Shown here: positions 6,320 through 15,393 of the stretch, piece after piece
How the letters are laid out: every line of letters starts with the position of its first letter
Numbering within the stretch: position 1 is the stretch's first letter
Source of the DNA: Mycobacterium nebraskense
GTDB taxonomy: Bacteria; Actinomycetota; Actinomycetes; Mycobacteriales; Mycobacteriaceae
Length of the DNA stretch: 64,000 bases
Direction: 5' to 3'
NCBI RefSeq assembly: GCF_002102255.1
Contig: NZ_LQPH01000173.1
Span: forward strand, 1-64,000
Notes under the pieces: generated by a model
The model's input: only the letters and a program-made list of their open reading frames with translations
Told to the model about the DNA's origin: nothing
Databases searched by the model: none
Translations under genes and position numbers: made by a program

Positions 6320-8654
6320 TTTCAGCTTCCACGTCTACATAGGGGCGGCCGGACATGTCGACGGTGACCTGCGCGATAGTGCCCCCGGTGAACAAGAACG
6401 GCGCCTTGTAGCGACTGCACACTCCCGAGCCGCCGTTGCGCCCGACGGTGATACCGGCGCCCGCGATCCCGAACGTTCCGGGATGGGTTTGCACATCCGC
6501 GAGCGTGCCGACCACTTCGTCGTCGATGAACAACGTGACGTCGCCGAGCGGCGTGTGGCTGTTCGGCACGGTTCCGGTCCGCGAATAACTCACGCCGAGC
6601 AGATGCCTGCCCAGCGGCACCGCGCCCGATGAGGAGACCGTCTGCTGCCGCTCGCCCAGGAAGTTGTAGACGTAATGCAGGCGTCCGTCCTGGATGAACA
6701 GCACGTGCCCGCCGTGGGCGCCGCCCTGCTTGAACACCACGCCTTCCGCGCCGGTGGTATCCACGGTCACCTCGGCCAGCACCGAGAACGACCGGCCGCG
6801 GATCTCCGCGGCGGCGCCGCTGCCCACGTCCGCGCAGTCGGGATAGTAGATATAGCTGGCCCGTTCGCCGACGAGGTACGGGCGGAACCGCGCCATCGTC
6901 TCCAGGATGTTCAGGTCCGAGAGCGGCAGCCCGTTGTACTTGTCGGCTTCGGAGAACCACAGCGCCTTGAGTTCTTCGAGTTTGTCCGCGTGCTCGGCGG
7001 CCAGGTCGTGGCACTGGCTGCGGTCGGCCTCGATGTGGAACAGCTCCCAGCGGTCGGCGTCGAAGTGCGACCACCCGGCCGGCGTGGCCGGATGGACGGC
7101 GTTGGCGAACCAGCCCTGATGCCATATCCCGCGGGTGCCGAGCATGGAGTAGAACTGGGTCTGCTTCCCGGTGTCGGCGGTCGGATCGGCAAGGGCCGCT
7201 TTGAAACTTACGCCGTCGAGCGGCTTCTGCGGGATGCCCCGGACGGTGTCGGGCGGTGTCATGCCCAGCAGGTCGTAGACCGTGGGCGTGATGTCGCAGA
7301 CGTTGACGTAGTTGTCGCGGATTTCCCCGTGTGCGGCAACACCATTGGGCCACGAGATGATCGCCGTGTCGGCGATGCCGCCCTCGTGCGACGCGTACCG
7401 CTTGTACAGCTTGTACGGGGTGTTGAAGGCCATCGCCCAGCCGATGGGGTAATGGTTGTAGGTCTGTGGGCCGCCGAGGTGGTCGAACAGCTTCATGCTC
7501 TCTTCGACGGTGTCGATGTAGCCGTTGAAGAACTTGCCCTCGTTCACCGAGCCGTTCGGGCCGCCCTCCCCGCTGGCGCCGTTGTCGGAGATCACCACGA
7601 TCAGGGTGTTGTCCAGTTGACCGGATTCCGCCAAATAGTCCAGGATCCGTCCGATTTGGGCGTCGGTGTAGCTCAGGAAACCGGCGAACACCTCGGCCAT
7701 CCGGGAGAACAGCTTCTTCTCTTCGTCGCTCAGCGAGTCCCAAGGCCGCACGGTGTCCTGCAGGGGCCACGGCTCGCCGTTCGGGCCGGTGACATCCGCA
7801 TACGGATTGACCGGCGACAGTTCGGTGTCCGGCGGCACGATGCCCATCGACTTCTGCTTTTCCAGCACGACCTCGCGGTAGGCCTCGTAGCCCATGTCGA
7901 AGCGGCCGGCGTAGCGGTCGGCCCATTCTTTGAAGACGTGGTGCGGCGCGTGCCCGGCGCCCGGGCACACGTAGCTGAACCACGGCTTGTCCGGTGCGAT
8001 GACCTTGGCGTCGCGGATGAATTCGATGGTCCTGTCGGCGATGTCCTTCGATAGGTGATAGCCGTCTTCCGGTGTGCCGGGCGGGTTGACCGGATGGTTG
8101 TCGTACACCAGGTCGGGATACCACTGGTCGGTCTCGCCGCCCAAGAAACCGTAGAACCGCTCGAAGCCGCGCGACGTCGGCCAATGTCGTTTCGTGGAAG
8201 CCAGATTGGATTCTTCGAGCGGCGTCAGGTGCCACTTGCCGATGCAGTACGTGTTGTAGCCGCGCTCGGCTAGCACTTCGGAGAGCAGAGCGGTGTCGAA
8301 CGGGATGCGACCGTTGGCATTGGGGAACGCGTCGGTGAACTCTTCGATGGTGGCCATGCCCACCGTGGTGGCGTTGCGCCCGGTGAGCAACGACGCCCGG
8401 GTCGGCGAGCACAGCGCGGTGGTGTGGAATTGCGACAGCCGCACACCGCGCTCGGCGATGCGGGTCATGGCGGGCATCTCGACCAGGCCGCCGAAACAGT
8501 CCCACGTCGCAATGCCGGTGTCGTCCCAGACCAGGTACAAGATGTTGGGCGAGTTCTCCGGTGCGGTCGGCGCGGCGTACGGGCCCCAGTCGGGCTCGGA
8601 ATCCCGGATATCCAGCTCGATCTTGCCTTGAAAGTCTCGCGAGTCAGTGGACAT
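6294..8654 (-). CDS. atsA: arylsulfatase AtsA
   Basis: A 786-residue alkaline-phosphatase-fold sulfatase, close in length to M. tuberculosis AtsA (Rv0711, 787). It hydrolyses sulfate esters. The N-terminal metal site is ILYLVWDDTG. The catalytic motif LCSPTRASLLTGRN (about residues 81-94) contains the cysteine converted to formylglycine. Further catalytic-domain motifs are GKWHLTP, ISDNGASGEGG and a C-terminal sandwich domain. No signal peptide is visible, so it is probably cytosolic. The activating FGE is encoded at 1257-2174, separated by DUF4436 copies B and C, pstS and a lipoprotein gene. A 14-bp inverted repeat overlaps its translation initiation region. Confidence 0.95.
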   Translation of the reverse strand: MSTDSRDFQGKIELDIRDSEPDWGPYAAPTAPENSPNILYLVWDDTGIATWDCFGGLVEMPAMTRIAERGVRLSQFHTTALCSPTRASLLTGRNATTVGMATIEEFTDAFPNANGRIPFDTALLSEVLAERGYNTYCIGKWHLTPLEESNLASTKRHWPTSRGFERFYGFLGGETDQWYPDLVYDNHPVNPPGTPEDGYHLSKDIADRTIEFIRDAKVIAPDKPWFSYVCPGAGHAPHHVFKEWADRYAGRFDMGYEAYREVVLEKQKSMGIVPPDTELSPVNPYADVTGPNGEPWPLQDTVRPWDSLSDEEKKLFSRMAEVFAGFLSYTDAQIGRILDYLAESGQLDNTLIVVISDNGASGEGGPNGSVNEGKFFNGYIDTVEESMKLFDHLGGPQTYNHYPIGWAMAFNTPYKLYKRYASHEGGIADTAIISWPNGVAAHGEIRDNYVNVCDITPTVYDLLGMTPPDTVRGIPQKPLDGVSFKAALADPTADTGKQTQFYSMLGTRGIWHQGWFANAVHPATPAGWSHFDADRWELFHIEADRSQCHDLAAEHADKLEELKALWFSEADKYNGLPLSDLNILETMARFRPYLVGERASYIYYPDCADVGSGAAAEIRGRSFSVLAEVTVDTTGAEGVVFKQGGAHGGHVLFIQDGRLHYVYNFLGERQQTVSSSGAVPLGRHLLGVSYSRTGTVPNSHTPLGDVTLFIDDEVVGTLADVQTHPGTFGIAGAGITVGRNGGSGVCSRYKAPFLFTGGTIAQVTVDMSGRPYVDVEAEIALAFSRD

Positions 8655-8656
8655 GC

Positions 8657-8716
8657 GCCGAGCGTAACGCGACCGCGAACATTCCGATCTTTTTTCGCGC
8701 TGGCGTTACGCTCGGC
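8657..8716. repeat. 14-bp perfect inverted repeat upstream of atsA
   Basis: GCCGAGCGTAACGC (8657-8670) and GCGTTACGCTCGGC (8703-8716) are perfect complements separated by 32 bases. The proximal arm lies directly against the atsA start codon (8654), where the ribosome binding site should be. It sits immediately downstream of the S10-operon terminator. Confidence 0.7.
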
Positions 8717-8722
8717 AATGCA

Positions 8723-8754
8723 AAACGCCCGAGACCACCAGGTCTCGGGCGTTT
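8723..8754 (-). terminator. S10 operon terminator
   Basis: A perfect 14-bp stem, AAACGCCCGAGACC and GGTCTCGGGCGTTT, with an ACCA loop, begins 16 bases after the rpsQ stop. On the minus strand the stem ends in GGGCGTTTTG, a short U tract. It separates the ribosomal operon from atsA. Confidence 0.88.
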
Positions 8755-8770
8755 CGATGTCGCTTTGGGG

Positions 8771-9115
8771 CTACTTGGCCTTCTCGAGAATTTCGACGAG
8801 CCGCCACCGTTTGGTCGCCGACGTCGGACGCGTCTCCATCAGCGAGACGCGGTCGCCGATGCCTGCGGTGCTGTTCTCGTCGTGCGCCTTCACCTTCTTG
8901 GTGGTACGGATGATCTTGCCGTACAGCGGGTGACGCACGCGGTCTTCCAGCTCGACCACGATGGTCTTCTGCATCTTGTCACTCACCACGTAACCGATGC
9001 GCACCTTGCGCCGGCCGCGCACCTTCGGATTGGCCGGAGTGTGCTTGGCGCCCTTCTCTTTCGAGCCGGCGTCCTTCGCGGCCGCCTTCGGAGCCGCCTT
9101 CTTCGCTTCTGCCAT
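8771..9115 (-). CDS. rpsQ: 30S ribosomal protein S17
   Basis: A 114-residue S17. An Ala/Lys-rich N-terminal extension of about 30 residues (MAEAKKAAPKAAAKDAG) precedes the OB-fold core GRRKVRIGYVVSDKMQKTIV, the extension being usual for mycobacteria. The ATG at 9115 shares a base with the rpmC stop (TGATG), so the two are coupled; a GTG lies one codon upstream. It is the last gene of the S10 operon. Confidence 0.96.
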   Translation of the reverse strand: MAEAKKAAPKAAAKDAGSKEKGAKHTPANPKVRGRRKVRIGYVVSDKMQKTIVVELEDRVRHPLYGKIIRTTKKVKAHDENSTAGIGDRVSLMETRPTSATKRWRLVEILEKAK

Positions 9116-9348
9116 CACGATTCCTTACCGTCGGGCCCGGAAGCCAGGCCCAGTTCTCGTTCGCGCAGCACGGTGTAGACGCGCGCGATCTCCTGACGCA
9201 CCGTGCGCAGCCGGCGGTTGTTGTTGAGCTGCCCGGTCGCCATCTGGAAACGCAGGTTGAACAGCTCCTCCTTGGATTCGCGCAGACGCTCCGCCAGCTC
9301 CTCGTCGGTGAGCTCACGCAGTTCGCCAGGCGAAATTCCCACTGCCAT
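9115..9348 (-). CDS. rpmC: 50S ribosomal protein L29
   Basis: A 77-residue L29 starting MAVGISPGELREL at 9348, where its ATG overlaps the rplP TGA by one base. The helical-hairpin core ELAERLRESKEELFNLRFQ and the RRLRTVRQEIARVYTVLRE segment are typical. Longer in-frame starts exist inside rplP but are not credible. Confidence 0.96.
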   Translation of the reverse strand: MAVGISPGELRELTDEELAERLRESKEELFNLRFQMATGQLNNNRRLRTVRQEIARVYTVLRERELGLASGPDGKES

Positions 9349-9764
9349 CAGAACTGATCCTCTCGAGTCACGATGCGTGCCTTGATCGGCAACTTGTGGA
9401 TTGCGCGGGTCAGTGCCGCCCGAGCCACCTGCTCGTTGGGGTAGCTCAGCTCGAACAGCACGCGGCCCGGCTTGACGTTGACCACCCACCATTCCGGCGA
9501 GCCCTTACCAGAACCCATCCGGGTTTCGGCGGGCTTCTTGGTCAGCGGGCGGTCCGGGAAGACGTTGATCCACACCTTGCCGCCACGCTTGATGTGGCGG
9601 TTGATGGCGATACGCGCGGACTCGATCTGCCGGTTGGTGACGTAGGCGTGCTCCAGGGCCTGGATGCCGTAGTCACCGAAGTTCACCGCCGTGCCGCCGC
9701 TGGCGATGCCGCGCTGGCGGGGGTGGTGCTGCTTACGGTGTTTAACCCTGCGGGGAATCAACAT
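9348..9764 (-). CDS. rplP: 50S ribosomal protein L16
   Basis: A 138-residue L16 beginning MLIPRRVKHRKQHHPRQRG, with the family segments INRHIKRGGKVWINVFPD and RMGSGKGSPEWWV. L16 binds near the A site and peptidyl-transferase region. The ATG follows the rpsC stop by 3 bases, and the stop overlaps rpmC. Confidence 0.97.
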   Translation of the reverse strand: MLIPRRVKHRKQHHPRQRGIASGGTAVNFGDYGIQALEHAYVTNRQIESARIAINRHIKRGGKVWINVFPDRPLTKKPAETRMGSGKGSPEWWVVNVKPGRVLFELSYPNEQVARAALTRAIHKLPIKARIVTREDQF

Positions 9765-9767
9765 GAT

Positions 9768-10615
<848 letters not shown>

Positions 10616-10616
<1 letters not shown>

Positions 10617-11167
10617 TAGTCTGAGCCTCCCTTCGCCTCAGAAGTCTCAGACGTAGTTTTCTTGGCCGGAGCGGACTTCGCCGCGGCTTTCTTGGCAGGT
10701 GCCTTCTTCGCCGGCGCCTTCTTGGCCGCCGCTTTCTTGGCGGGTGCCTTTGCGGCGGCCTTGCTGGCCTCGGCGCGGCGGGCCCTCGTCGACTTCGCCG
10801 AACGCTGGTCCTTGACCGGCCGGCTCTCCACCACGACCGTGATGTGGCTGGTGCGCTTGCGGATCCGGAACGCGCGACCCTGGGCGCGGGGGCGGATGCG
10901 CTTGGCGGTCGGGCCCTCGTCGGCGTACACGGTGGCGACCACCAGGGTGGCCGGGTCCAGCCCGTTGTTGTTCTGCGCGTTCGCCGCGGCGCTGGCGATC
11001 ACCTTGGCCACCGGCTCACTGGCGGCCTGCGGCGCCCAGCGCAGGATGTCCAGCGCGTCGGCCACCGACCGGCCGCGCACCAGGTCGATCACCCGGCGCG
11101 CCTTCGTCGGTGACACCCGCACGAACCGCGCTTTGGCGACCGCCGACGGGAATTCAGTTATGGTCAT
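10616..11167 (-). CDS. rplV: 50S ribosomal protein L22
   Basis: A 183-residue L22. The conserved core ([19 protein letters not shown] to [16 protein letters not shown]) ends near residue 120. It is followed by a Lys/Ala/Pro-rich tail of repeated AKKAPAKKA units, an extension typical of mycobacteria. The start overlaps the rpsS stop as ATGA. The core forms part of the exit tunnel. Confidence 0.96.
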
Positions 11168-11445
11168 CGCCGTTTGGCCTTCCGGTCGTCCTTGATGTGC
11201 CCCTTGAAGGTGCGCGTCGGCGCGAATTCACCAAGCTTGTGACCGACCATCGCCTCGGTGACGAACACCGGGACGTGCTTGCGTCCGTCGTGGACGGCGA
11301 AGGTGTGACCGATGAAGTCCGGAATGATCGTCGAACGCCGAGACCAGGTCTTGATGACCTGCTTGGTGTTCTTCTCGTTCTGGACGTCCACCTTCTTGAG
11401 GAGGTGGTCGTCGACGAACGGGCCCTTCTTGAGGCTGCGTGGCAT
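11164..11445 (-). CDS. rpsS: 30S ribosomal protein S19
   Basis: A 93-residue S19 of normal length, [19 protein letters not shown], with the [31 protein letters not shown] C-terminal core. It lies between rplB (gap 18 bases) and rplV (4-base overlap). Confidence 0.97.
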
Positions 11446-11463
11446 GTGCTACTCCTGAGCTTC

Positions 11464-12306
11464 CTAGCGACCGTGCTTCTTGCCGGTGCGCCGGCGCCGG
11501 ACGATGAGTTTGTTGCTGGCCTTGTTCGGGTGGCGGGTGCGGCCCTCCGGCTTGCCCCACGGGCTCACCGGGTGGCGACCACCGGAGGTCTTACCCTCAC
11601 CACCACCGTGCGGGTGGTCGACCGGGTTCATGACCACACCACGGACCGAAGGGCGCTTGCCCTTCCACCGCATCCGGCCGGCCTTGCCCCAGTTGATGTT
11701 TGCCTGCTCGGCGTTGCCCACCTGGCCGACCGTGGCGCGGCAGCGCACGTCGACGCGGCGGATCTCACCGCTGGGCATACGCAGCGACGCGTAGGTGCCC
11801 TCCTTACCGAGCAGCTGGATGCTCGAGCCGGCGGACCGCGCCAGCTTGGCGCCACCGCCCGGTCGCAGCTCCACGGCGTGGATCACGGTACCGGCCGGGA
11901 TATTGCGCAGCGGCAGGTTGTTGCCCGGCTTGATGTCGGCGTTCGCGCCCGACTCCACCACGTCGCCCTGCGAAAGGCCCTGCGGCGCGATGATGTAACG
12001 CTTCTCGCCGTCGAGGTAGTGCAGCAGCGCGATGTTGGCGGTCCGGTTGGGGTCGTACTCGATGTGCGCGACCTTGGCGTTGACGCCGTCCTTGTCGTTG
12101 CGACGGAAGTCAATCACCCGGTAGGCGCGCTTGTGGCCGCCACCCTTGTGCCGGGTGGTGATCCGGCCGTGTGCGTTACGGCCACCGTGACCGTGCAGCG
12201 GGCGCACCAACGTCTTCTCCGGCTCCGACCGGGTGACCTCGGCGAAGTCGGACACGCTGGAGCCGCGGCGGCCGGGGCTCGTCGGCTTGTACTTACGAAT
12301 TGCCAT
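11464..12306 (-). CDS. rplB: 50S ribosomal protein L2
   Basis: A 280-residue L2 with MAIRKYKPTSPGRRG at the N-terminus and the conserved C-terminal GVVMNPVDHPHGGGEG, which includes the peptidyl-transferase-proximal histidine. Needed for subunit joining. Starts 29 bases after rplW. Confidence 0.98.
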   Translation of the reverse strand: MAIRKYKPTSPGRRGSSVSDFAEVTRSEPEKTLVRPLHGHGGRNAHGRITTRHKGGGHKRAYRVIDFRRNDKDGVNAKVAHIEYDPNRTANIALLHYLDGEKRYIIAPQGLSQGDVVESGANADIKPGNNLPLRNIPAGTVIHAVELRPGGGAKLARSAGSSIQLLGKEGTYASLRMPSGEIRRVDVRCRATVGQVGNAEQANINWGKAGRMRWKGKRPSVRGVVMNPVDHPHGGGEGKTSGGRHPVSPWGKPEGRTRHPNKASNKLIVRRRRTGKKHGR

Positions 12307-12335
12307 GTCTAATCAGGTCTTTCTCTCGCGCGCGG

Positions 12336-12638
12336 CTAGGCCGGGGCCCCGAACAGGTCAATCGGCTTGCTACCCGGCGCCAGCGTGACGATGGCCCGCT
12401 TGGTGCCCTTGCGCTTGCCGTATCCCGTCCTGGTGCGCTTGCGCTTGCCCTGCCGGTTCGCGGTGTTCACCGATGCGACCTTGACGGAGAAGATCTTCTC
12501 GATGGCGATCTTGATCTGCGTCTTGTTCGAATCGGGGTGCACCACAAAGGTGTACACGTTCTCATCCAGGAGCCCGTAGGACTTTTCCGAGATGACCGGG
12601 GCCAGGATGATGTCGCGGGGGTCGGTGATGGTCGCCAT
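12336..12638 (-). CDS. rplW: 50S ribosomal protein L23
   Basis: A 100-residue L23 with the IILAPVISEKSYGLLDENVYTF-type N-terminal region. It sits at the tunnel exit, where trigger factor and SRP dock. The ATG overlaps the rplD stop (TGATG). Confidence 0.97.
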   Translation of the reverse strand: MATITDPRDIILAPVISEKSYGLLDENVYTFVVHPDSNKTQIKIAIEKIFSVKVASVNTANRQGKRKRTRTGYGKRKGTKRAIVTLAPGSKPIDLFGAPA

Positions 12639-13306
12639 CAGGCCGAAACCTCCTCGGTGCTCGCCGTGTTGCCTGCGATGTAGGCGTTGAGCGCCTCCAC
12701 GCTGAACACCACGTCGTCGGAGCGCAGCACGTCATAGGTGTTGAGCTGGTCGGGCGTCAGGATGTGCACACCGGGCAGGTTGCGCACGCTCTTGGCGCCG
12801 GCCTCGTCGCTGCGGCCGATCACGATCAGCACCTTCTTGCGGTCGGTCAGCGTGCCCAGAAACGCCTTGGCGTTCTTGGTCGACGGGGTCTGACCCGACA
12901 CCAGCTCGGTGACCGCATGGATGCGCCCGTTGCGTGCCCGGTCCGACAACGCGCCGCGCAACGCCGCGACGATCATCTTCTTGGGGGTGCGCTGGCTGTA
13001 GTCGCGCGGCTTGGGGCCGTGCACGACGCCACCGCCGGTGAACTGCGGGGCCCGCGTCGAACCCTGACGGGCACGACCGGTTCCCTTCTGCCGGTAGGGC
13101 TTCCGCCCACCGCCGCTGACATCGCCACGGGTCTTGGTCGAGTGCGTGCCCTGCCGCGCCGCCGCCCGCTGCGCGGTGACCACCTGGTGCATCAGCGCGA
13201 TATTGGCCGGGGCGTCGAACAATTCGGCCGGCAACTCGACGGAGCCCTCGACCTTGCCGTCCGGCGTCTTGACGTCAATCCTGAGTGTCTGGCTTTGTGC
13301 CGCCAT
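12638..13306 (-). CDS. rplD: 50S ribosomal protein L4
   Basis: A 222-residue L4 with the tunnel-lining loop GGGRKPYRQKGTGRARQGS and a C-terminal Rossmann-like domain (KKVLIVIGRSDEAGAKS). In some bacteria L4 represses its own S10 operon; a structured leader upstream of rpsJ is compatible with, but does not prove, such control here. TAATG overlap with rplC. Confidence 0.97.
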   Translation of the reverse strand: MAAQSQTLRIDVKTPDGKVEGSVELPAELFDAPANIALMHQVVTAQRAAARQGTHSTKTRGDVSGGGRKPYRQKGTGRARQGSTRAPQFTGGGVVHGPKPRDYSQRTPKKMIVAALRGALSDRARNGRIHAVTELVSGQTPSTKNAKAFLGTLTDRKKVLIVIGRSDEAGAKSVRNLPGVHILTPDQLNTYDVLRSDDVVFSVEALNAYIAGNTASTEEVSA

Positions 13307-13959
13307 TACTTCTCACCTCGTTTGATCGCGCTGCGGACCACCACGAGTCCACCGGTGCGGCCGGGGACCGCACCCTTGATCAACAGCACGCCGTTCTCGG
13401 CATCAACCTTGTGCACCACCAGGTTCTGCACGGTCACCCGGTCGTTACCCATCCGGCCGGCCATCCGCGTGCCCTTGAAGACGCGCGCGGGAGTGGCGCA
13501 GCCACCGATGGAACCCGGCCGACGGTGCACCGCCTGGGCACCGTGGCTGGCGCCCTGGCCGCGAAAACCGTGGCGCTTCATGGTGCCGGCGAAGCCCTTG
13601 CCCTTGGAGGTACCGGTCACGTCGACAAAGGCGCCGTCGGCGAAGATCTCCGCCGTCAGCTCCTGGCCGACTTCGTATTCGCTTGTCGCGGCCTCGTCTT
13701 CCAGCCGCAACTCGGCGAGGTGCCGGCGCGGGTTCACGCCCGCGGCGCTGTACTGACCGGTCACCGGCTTGTTCACCTTGCGAGGGCTGATTTCGCCGTA
13801 GGCCAGCTGCACGGCGCTGTAACCGTCACGCTCGGGTGTGCGGATACGGGTGACCACGTTGGGCCCCGCCTTGACCACCGTCACCGGGACGACCCGGTTG
13901 TTCTCGTCGAACACCTGCGTCATGCCCAGCTTGGTACCCAGAATGCCTTTTCTTGCCAT
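13306..13959 (-). CDS. rplC: 50S ribosomal protein L3
   Basis: A 217-residue L3, MARKGILGTKLGMTQVFDE, with the central finger segment FRGQGASHGAQAVHRRPGS that reaches the peptidyl-transferase centre. Second gene of the S10 operon, 14 bases after rpsJ. Confidence 0.97.
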   Translation of the reverse strand: MARKGILGTKLGMTQVFDENNRVVPVTVVKAGPNVVTRIRTPERDGYSAVQLAYGEISPRKVNKPVTGQYSAAGVNPRRHLAELRLEDEAATSEYEVGQELTAEIFADGAFVDVTGTSKGKGFAGTMKRHGFRGQGASHGAQAVHRRPGSIGGCATPARVFKGTRMAGRMGNDRVTVQNLVVHKVDAENGVLLIKGAVPGRTGGLVVVRSAIKRGEK

Positions 13960-13973
13960 GAGTTCTGGATCTC

Positions 13974-14279
13974 CTACTGGATGTTGACGTCGACACTGGC
14001 CGGAAGGTCGATGCGCATCAGCGCGTCGACGGTCTTCGGCGTCGGGTCGAGGATGTCGATCAACCGCTTGTGAGTACGCATCTCGAAGTGCTCCCGCGAG
14101 TCCTTGTACTTATGCGGAGAGCGGATGACGCAATACACATTCTTCTCAGTCGGCAGCGGCACCGGACCTACGACACTGGCACCCGTGCGGACGACGGTCT
14201 CGACGATTTTGCGCGCCGATGCGTCGATGGCCTCATGGTCGTAGGCCTTGAGCCTGATGCGGATCTTCTGTCCCGCCAC
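13974..14279 (-). CDS. rpsJ: 30S ribosomal protein S10 (NusE)
   Basis: A 101-residue S10, the standard length, from the GTG at 14279 (MAGQKIRIRLKAYDHEAID). TAGGAGAAG lies just upstream as ribosome binding site, which rules out the longer frame. Motifs are PLPTEKNVYCVIRSPHK and the C-terminal DVNIQ. S10 also acts as NusE in antitermination. First gene of the operon. Confidence 0.98.
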   Translation of the reverse strand: MAGQKIRIRLKAYDHEAIDASARKIVETVVRTGASVVGPVPLPTEKNVYCVIRSPHKYKDSREHFEMRTHKRLIDILDPTPKTVDALMRIDLPASVDVNIQ

Positions 14280-14557
14280 GCTTCTCCTACCCTCACTCCA
14301 CTTACAAAAATCCGTGTCCGGACCTGGTGCTCCCAGCGCGCTGATCGAGCCCGGGTCAATCCCGGGCCGATCGAGCGTCGCGCCGGATACTGCGCCGCTG
14401 TTTACCTGTCGTGGTCCACCGGCCCCCGCGGTCGGGTGTGTCACCCTCACGCAGCCTGGACCGCGGCTGAATTGTCGCGCTCCAAGGATGGGACCGACGC
14501 GCCCGTTTGGGCGCTCGTCGTATGCCCCGACCAGGCGTGAACCTGGCCCAAGGCAAC
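14280..14557 (-). promoter_or_regulatory. structured 5' leader of the S10 operon
   Basis: About 280 bases lie between the probable start of transcription and rpsJ, with no open frame of note. The main structure is GCCCGGG-TCAAT-CCCGGGC (14349-14367) inside an outer GATCG/CGATC pairing (14343-14372). A second hairpin CCAGG-CGTGAA-CCTGG (14531-14546) is close to the transcript start. The leader may carry feedback control by a ribosomal protein. Confidence 0.55.
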
Positions 14558-14563
14558 CTGAAC

Positions 14564-14592
14564 AGTATGCCCTAGAACATGGGTTTGGCCAA
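14564..14592 (-). promoter_or_regulatory. S10 operon promoter
   Basis: On the minus strand TTGGCC (14592-14587) and CATACT (14569-14564) are separated by 17 bases, a good SigA-type pair. Transcription would begin near 14557. Confidence 0.6.
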
Positions 14593-14630
14593 ATCCCGGG
14601 CCAGGGCCTTCGACCTGCTTGTTTGGGGCC

Positions 14631-15239
14631 TCAGGCACCCGCCGGTTCGACGCTCGCCGCGCCGGCCCGGTTGTGTGCGCGTTGAACATAGAGGAAACCG
14701 TCGACCGCGGCGAGCGCGCACTCGCGGTAATCGAAGTCGGGAAGCGTGGACAGGCGCCCCAGGACCAGGGGGCCGATCAGCATGGCGATGGCCCGGGACC
14801 GGTCCACCTCGCCCAGCTCGGCGGCCTCCGGGCTGTCGAAGATGGCGTCGAACGGCGCCGCGTACTGCTGGGCGATGCGCTCACGCAGTGTGGTGATCGC
14901 CGCGCTGTCGGTGGCTTGACTGTCGCGGGGTTCCGGCAACTCGTCCAGGTCCCTGCCCAGGGCCAACCACGACATGGCCGTCATGACCGCGGGCGCCTGG
15001 GCCACCGACTCGGCCTGGGCCAGCACCACAGCCACCAGGCGATCCCGCAGCGAACCCTCGGCCGGGGGTGTGGGCGACGGCGGGATCAGGCTGTTGAAAG
15101 CCGCTGCCAGCAAATCGTTTCCGCTCGGGAAGTGGCGATACAGCGTGGCTCTCGCTACGTTGGCGGTACGGGTGACCGCGTCGACGGTCACCGCGCTGGG
15201 ACCCCCGGAACGCAGCAACGCCGCGGCGGCCTCGAGCAA
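14631..15239 (-). CDS. TetR-family regulator divergent from MFS transporter
   Basis: A TetR regulator whose helix-turn-helix is LRSGGPSAVTVDAVTRTAN followed by VARATLYRHFPSGNDLLAAAF. The first usual start codon is a TTG at 15239 (202 residues), which lacks a ribosome binding site and trims the first helix. The frame continues upstream as TGGTTDPRPARSRARLLEAA to an ATT at 15287 that is preceded by GGAGG with 9-base spacing; ATT may be the real start (218 residues). It probably represses the divergent efflux gene at 15394, whose promoter region carries two matching dyads. The inducer is unknown. Confidence 0.85.
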   Translation of the reverse strand: MLEAAAALLRSGGPSAVTVDAVTRTANVARATLYRHFPSGNDLLAAAFNSLIPPSPTPPAEGSLRDRLVAVVLAQAESVAQAPAVMTAMSWLALGRDLDELPEPRDSQATDSAAITTLRERIAQQYAAPFDAIFDSPEAAELGEVDRSRAIAMLIGPLVLGRLSTLPDFDYRECALAAVDGFLYVQRAHNRAGAASVEPAGA

Positions 15240-15313
15240 GCGGGCCCGCGAGCGTGCTGGACGGGGATCGGTAGTACCGCCAGTAATTGTGACCCACCTC
15301 CTGTTTGGAAACG

Positions 15314-15346
15314 AGACTATCGGTCTACCTACAAGACTGTTGGTCT
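15314..15346. promoter_or_regulatory. twin-dyad operator between TetR and MFS genes
   Basis: AGAC-TATCG-GTCT (15314-15326) and AGAC-TGTTG-GTCT (15334-15346) are two copies of the same dyad, centres exactly 20 bases apart. That spacing, about two helical turns, suits two regulator dimers on one face of the DNA. A TetR operator is the natural reading. Confidence 0.65.
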
Positions 15347-15360
15347 CGAATGGTCTCGAA
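15341..15360. repeat. perfect 10-bp tandem duplication
   Basis: TGGTCTCGAA occurs twice in tandem, overlapping the right half of the second dyad. It adds a spare GGTCT half-site before the MFS ribosome binding site. Confidence 0.7.
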
Positions 15361-15393
15361 ACTTCCCAACGCCACCGTGAGGAGGCGCATCAC

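Noticed and set aside
10640..10800. Short-period repeats at the 3' end of rplV
   Set aside because: They encode the Lys/Ala-rich L22 tail common in mycobacteria and are low-complexity coding DNA, not a mobile or CRISPR repeat.
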